A DNA stretch of 64,000 nucleotides, taken from positions 123,143,609 to 123,207,608 of the forward strand of contig CM075348.1 in assembly GCA_037693485.1 (NCBI GenBank), in the 5' to 3' direction. The DNA is from Kitagawia praeruptora (lineage: Eukaryota; Streptophyta; Magnoliopsida; Apiales; Apiaceae). Of the stretch, positions 59,313 through 64,000 are shown one piece after another (positions within the stretch are counted from its first letter, which is position 1; each line of letters starts with the position of its first letter). Made by a program: the position numbers and the translations under genes. Below the pieces are notes generated by a model that was not told the DNA's origin, did no database searches, and was given only the letters and a program-made list of their open reading frames with translations.

Positions 59313-59983
59313 AGTAGGCATACACAAACATTAACAGCATAATAATGACATACACCTCTGGGTCTCTCTCAATCTTCTCGTTCTTTCTCTCTTCATCCCT
59401 CGGTTTCTCTCCATCTCTGTCTCTCTGTTTATCCCTATATGTGTCTCTCACTCTAACACTCAACTAATATCAAGCAAATATAACATAAATACAAAAGAGA
59501 CCCCAAAATCAAGTACATAAAATCCAAAATTGAGTCACAAGTAATAATCCAGATAGAAACCCCAATTTTATTAGAGATGTTTTACCTAAAAATAGTCCCA
59601 ATTAAAACTCCCAACTGAAAATCCCTAATTTCACCTGCAAAATAAACAGAATCAAAGGGTGAGTCGTGAGTAAACAGAGAAAGCCAAGAAGATGTGTAAA
59701 TATTACTTACCAGATACAGATGTTGTTCATTTGTAATAATAGAGATGCAAGTCGAGAGGTGAAATTAGTGAGAGAGAGAGAGAGAGGTGTATGCGGTGGT
59801 CGAGAGAGAAGTGAATTTAGTTGAAATCAAAGTGAGAGGAGAAGGTAAAGTGTTAAAATTTTGATTTGAAGGTAAATTATCCGCCTTTTTTTCCATAGTT
59901 GCCGAATGCATGTCATTGTTGTAAAATGCAATTAATGGAGATTACACATATAGCCTTTCTATTTTTATTTGAGTAGTGCTACA
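59313..59983. other. GA/CT-rich low complexity and AT-rich flank upstream of the pseudogene
   Basis: CT-rich block at 59360-59455 and a (GA)n run at 59769-59787. This may be old 5' untranslated sequence of the beta-amylase gene. No gene seen. Confidence 0.4.
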
Positions 59984-60150
59984 GGTACCAAATTGGGTAT
60001 CAAAATTGGGCACCAAATGACATGGCAATGACACTTGTCAATTTAAATTATTTTGATTGGAGAGCCCTGGCGGGCCCACTATAACTATAACCAATTAAAA
60101 CAAGCCACATCATTTGGTAACAATTTTTGGTACCTAATTTTGATACTTCT
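59984..60150. mobile_element. Small MITE-like inverted repeat
   Basis: GGTATCAAAATTGGGCACC on the left and TGGTACCTAATTTTGATAC on the right are imperfect inverted repeats of about 30-40 bp; inner arms TTTTGATTGG and CCAATTAAAA also pair. Family not recognised. Confidence 0.4.
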
Positions 60151-62020
60151 ATCATTTTTCTTTTTATTTTTATGCGTAAAAACACAAAATATCTAAATAT
60201 GATATAGTTTTTTGTGTCTCGGAATAAATGAAATAAAAGAAGTTTAGTTTTCTTTGCACAACAACATACGTGCATTGTATAAAATAATAAGTTTCTTTTA
60301 TATTATACATTTAACTTATATTTTATACCTAATACATTTAACTTAATTTTTGAAAAATACAACAATAAATAATTTAATTATTCATATTCTATTCATGCAT
60401 GTACACATATAATATTCTCTTATTCTGTATACATAATACATTAAACTTAATATAATCATTCACATTCTATCTCACCTATATATATTTAACCTGCTCTTAC
60501 TTGAAATATATTCTTCTCATCTTGAAATAATCATCATCTACCTGTGTCTAAAAAAAAAATTCATCATCATCCTCTTGACCTAAGGCAGCAGGTAAACATC
60601 TTGTCTATTTTTTTATACATCATTTCCTTATGTTATAATAAAAAATAATTTACCAATATTTCAAGTTAGGGAATATGATTTTTTGTGTCAGATCCTTTCT
60701 ATGATTATTTGTGTCGGATCCTTTTTATGATTTCTAATGATTAGGTCTTTTAACAAATGTATATGTGTTTGCTTAGTTATTTGATGTACAAAGTTATACT
60801 ATTTCTCCATAAAATGTAAGGTAGTTAAAAAGCATTAGTTAATATAAAATTGCTAATTTTTGTTATGTATTTATCATTTTGTAGTGAGTACTTTTCTAAA
60901 TTTGATCAATCAAAGATATTGATATTTATCAATGAAATATGTATTTTTGTAATATATGTGTTATATAAATTGTTCATACTTAGGATATTAATATTTATCA
61001 ATAAAATATGTATTTTTGTAATATATGCCATTGTTGAGTTATTTCTTATTTTCATAATTTATTATCTCAATTGTTAATACTATTGAGCTCTAAACATCTT
61101 TTATTATGTGTTAATTTATATGCTAAATCTATAATCATATTTAACCAAGTATAAAATATACACTTTTAGCTAAATTTATTATGTGTTAATTTATATGTAA
61201 AATCTATGATCATATTTAATTAACAACGTATAAAATATGTACTTTTAGCTAAATTTTATTATGTGTTAATTTATATGTTAAATCTATGATTATATTTAAC
61301 AAAGTATAAAATATGCACTTTTATCTAAATTTTATTATGTGTTAATTTATATGTTAAATCTATGATCATATTTAACAAAGTATAAAATATGCACTTTTAG
61401 CTAATTTTATTATATGTTAATTTATGGATAATATTATTGGCTTTTCTAAATTTGATAATGTATATATTCTTTTAGCTATGACTAATGAAATAATTTTTTT
61501 AGTTACATATTTCAATTATCTTGATTAACAAATTTAATTTTTTCACAGGTAAATATTGTTTATTCATGAATGAGAAAGAAGAGTCTCGGGTAACTTAATA
61601 TAAATAATAATAGTTTTATAAATACTAATGAAAATATTTGTGATTGACGGGAATCACAATCACAACTTTCCCACATAAAAATGATAGTTTTATAAAATTG
61701 AAATAGTGAGTTATTTTATAAAAATTTAATTGGTTTGTTATTGTTTAATTTAACTATTTTATCAAAAAAAAAATTAATTATTAATATAATATAATGTCAC
61801 ATATATAATATAATGTCACAAGTTACATATATTATATAATGTCACATGTTACATGTATTTAATATTTAAGACTGTATGACAATCAGTGTGCGTGCATCTA
61901 GGTGTAAGGTGTATTTATTAGGGTTTCAAGCATTTAGTAGGTATAAGGATTTTTTAGTAATATAACCAAATTGCATTTGGTAAAAATGACCTGCATTTGG
62001 TACCACCCTTTTTTCAATCA
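60151..62020. other. AT-rich intergenic DNA
   Basis: Mostly A/T with short repeats. Apart from the tandem array at 61102-61430 I see nothing that supports a gene. Open stretches are short and of biased composition. Confidence 0.5.
61102..61430. repeat. Tandem array of 75-80-bp AT-rich units
   Basis: TATTATGTGTTAATTTATATG recurs at 61102, 61177, 61257 and 61333, with a variant at 61408. Each unit also contains TTTAACAAAGTATAAAATATGCAC-like sequence. Four full copies and one partial. Confidence 0.85.
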
Positions 62021-62029
62021 CGTGATGTT

Positions 62030-62525
62030 GAATTTCGGTTCGGTTTGAATTGTATTTTTCTGAATTTCGGTTATTTTGGTTTTTCGGTTTAAATCGAAAT
62101 TTATTTCGGTTCGGTTCGGTTTTTTTAAAAAACTTCGGTTCAAATCGAAATAACCGAATTATATATATATATTTTATTTATATTATATATGTATATGTTT
62201 ATATTTTATATATATATGTATGATTTAATTAATTCAAAATTAAGTTTAAATATTTAAATTGATAGTTTGTGTTTTATTTTGTTTTAATTGTTACATATTT
62301 TAATATATTTGCTATTAAAATTAATTTTAAAATTAAAAAAAAAATAGTATTATATATAATTTTTTAAAATCGGTTCAGTTCGGTTTTGGCAAAATATTTC
62401 GGTTCGGTTTTTCGGTTTGGTTTCTACTGATAAATCGGTTCGGTTCGGTTTGGTAAAAATCGGATTTCGGTTATTCGGTTTTTGTTATTCGGTTCGGTTA
62501 AAAACCGAACCGACCAAATGATCAC
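62030..62525. repeat. CGGTTCGGTTT-rich repeat element
   Basis: Two blocks (62030-62160 and 62365-62510) of CGGTT/AACCG words flank an AT-rich centre. The right end has AAAAACCGAACCGACC then AAATGATCACCCCTAAC, an end common to dispersed plant repeats of this look (from memory). Element class uncertain. Confidence 0.5.
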
Positions 62526-62575
62526 CCCTAACAATGTGTTATTTATGTTTCTTGTCTCTTTGTTTCAAAATAATA

Positions 62576-62828
62576 CTCCCTCCGTCAAATCCATTTCTTT
62601 ACATAAAAAATTGCGTATCTGACACGCATTTTAAGGTGCATTTTAAGGATAGTTCTATAACTTATTTTTAATATTTTCTTTTTTTTTGTATAAAAATGGG
62701 ATTGTTGTATTTTTATACAAAAAAAGAAAATATCAAAAATAAGTTATAGAACTATCCTTAAAATGCACCTTAAAATCCGTGCCGGAAATTGATCCGCAAA
62801 TATAAATAATTACATGGGACAGAAGGAG
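62576..62828. mobile_element. Stowaway-like MITE (253 bp)
   Basis: Ends CTCCCTCCGTC and GGACAGAAGGAG are the terminal inverted repeats of Stowaway (Tc1/mariner) MITEs, flanked by TA on both sides (62574-62575, 62829-62830). The centre is a long palindrome (arms about 62620-62700 and 62705-62775). Confidence 0.9.
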
Positions 62829-62830
62829 TA

Positions 62831-63130
62831 TTAAAATTTGTTCTTGTCGAAAAATAAGTGTGTTTTGGACCTTTGGGGAAGTTAAGTGTCAATTTTTTTG
62901 TAAATAGGGAAAATGAGCCATTCAAAATTTTCAATTGGCGCTTGTTTTGTGCTAAGTTCTGTTTTATTGTGTTGTTCTTTTCTTTTTAATTGTAATCTTA
63001 ATTTCTGAATTTAAAATTTAAATTTGTAAGAAAAATTAAAAATATATTATATATCATTTTTTTTTTAAAATAGTTGCAATTCGTAATATATTTTATAAAA
63101 TTCTATATTCTATACAAAAATATTTTAAAC
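62831..63130. other. AT-rich spacer
   Basis: No gene or repeat recognised. Confidence 0.4.
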
Positions 63131-64000
63131 TTTAAATGAATAAATTTGGGGTTTTTTTAAAAAAATTACCACATCACTAAAATCGTTAGATCTTAACATC
63201 CGTATGTTTGGAACGTCGAAAAAATAATTTAAAAAATAAAGCATTATTCGGGACAAGACTAGTTAAAACGAACGTCTACTTTGATCGGTTTGACCATTAT
63301 AAAACCAAACTAAATACATCTAGAATTTTTTTAAAAAAATTACCACATCACTAAAATCGTTAGATCTTCACAGCCGTATGTTTGGAACGTCGAAAAAATA
63401 ATTTAAAAAAATAGATTCATCATTTGGGACAAGACTAGTTAAAAGGAAAGTCTACTTTGACCGGTTTGACCATTATAAAACCAAACCAAAAAAATGAAGG
63501 ATATTTTTTTACAAAATTACCACATTACTAAAATCTTTAGATCTTGACATCCGTACATTTGTAAAGTCGAAAAAATAATTTTAAAAAATAGATTCATCAT
63601 TCGGGACCAGACTAGTTAAAATGAAGGTCGATTTTGACCAGTTTGACCGTTATAAAAAACCAAACCAAATAAATCTAGGAAATTTTTTAAAAATTTACCA
63701 CATCACTATAAACGTCATATCTTGACATCCGTACGATTGGAACGTCGAAAAAATAATTAAAAAAAATAGATTCATCATTCGGGACAAGACTAGTTAAAAG
63801 GAAAGTCGACTTTGACCGGTTTGACCATTATAAAACCAAACCAAATAAATCTAGGAATTTTTTAAAAAATTACAACATCACTAAAATCGTTATATCTTGG
63901 CATCCATACGATTGGAACGTTGAAAAAATAATTTAAAAAAATAGATTCATCATTCGGGACATGACTAGTCAAAAGGAAGGTCGACTTTGACTTGTTTGAC
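63130..64000. repeat. Satellite-like tandem array, monomer about 176 bp, runs off the window
   Basis: ACCACATCACTAAAATCGTT or a close variant starts at 63168, 63342, 63519, 63697 and 63872 (steps of 174, 177, 178 and 175). Other shared blocks are TTTGGAACGTCGAAAAAATAA, GGGACAAGACTAGTTAAAA and TTTGACCGGTTTGACC. Copies differ by roughly a tenth. Almost five copies are visible. Confidence 0.9.

Noticed and set aside
59197..59463. An 88-codon frame as a full small gene
   Set aside because: Its first half is translated CT/GA-rich low-complexity sequence; only the WWGIVEAHAPQ part is beta-amylase exon.
63130..64000. CRISPR-like array
   Set aside because: Contiguous 176-bp monomers without spacers in eukaryotic DNA; this is a satellite.

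Overview
The window is plant nuclear DNA, probably from a eudicot. It is almost entirely a stack of LTR retrotransposons inserted into one another. Evidence: Ty1/copia and Ty3/gypsy polyproteins, initiator-tRNA-Met primer sites (TGGTATCAGAGC type), plant MITEs, a CACTA-type end, a plant beta-amylase pseudogene and a plant Transposase_24 gene fragment with introns. I see no intact host gene. The species cannot be fixed from the sequence.

Layout (letters are mine). D (1-11864, minus) is a Sirevirus-like copia element with gag, pol and a very long extra frame after pol; its far LTR lies left of the window. D sits inside gypsy A (plus), of which the integrase end (11866-12894) and a 4.67-kb 3' LTR (12949-17620) remain here. 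A sits in the gag gene of copia E (minus; gag pieces 17621-17949 and 30981-32693, 5' LTR 32739-33986). The same gag is also split by a 3.9-kb gypsy-type solo LTR B (17950-21435 plus 30523-30980, target duplication ATGAC). B is in turn split by a complete 9.1-kb copia element C (21436-30522, minus, 1504-bp LTRs, target duplication CTATT). E abuts a Transposase_24 gene fragment (33987-35254), then an inverted scrap of E-type LTR (35255-35410), then the gag and 5' LTR of copia F (35411-37003). F lies in the 3' LTR of a second copy of the long-LTR gypsy family, G (37004-49609, minus), whose interior is badly decayed. G lies in the reverse transcriptase gene of copia H (49610-52567, plus), and H lies in the integrase region of copia I (52568-55259, minus).

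Right of 55,260 the nesting stops. There is a CACTA-type terminus with GCAAC subterminal repeats and a GC-rich minisatellite, a near-perfect foldback MITE, a broken multi-exon beta-amylase-like pseudogene (minus, 57813-59312), AT-rich DNA with a 75-80-bp tandem array, a CGGTT-rich repeat, a Stowaway MITE, and the start of a ~176-bp satellite array that runs off the edge.

Most notable: (1) D carries about thirty copies of a ten-base motif (TATCCGTTGA and its complement) in its LTR, in the pol-to-ORF gap and inside three coding regions, often as inverted pairs and in more than one reading frame, so the conservation is at nucleotide level. (2) The pol-to-ORF gap of D has the same order as the LTR promoter (motif cluster, TATA box, ORF), which suggests an internal promoter. 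(3) The 2-kb leader of C carries three consecutive related perfect hairpins, a candidate packaging or dimerisation signal. (4) Removing solo LTR B plus one target copy restores an open gag frame in E, which independently proves the nesting order.
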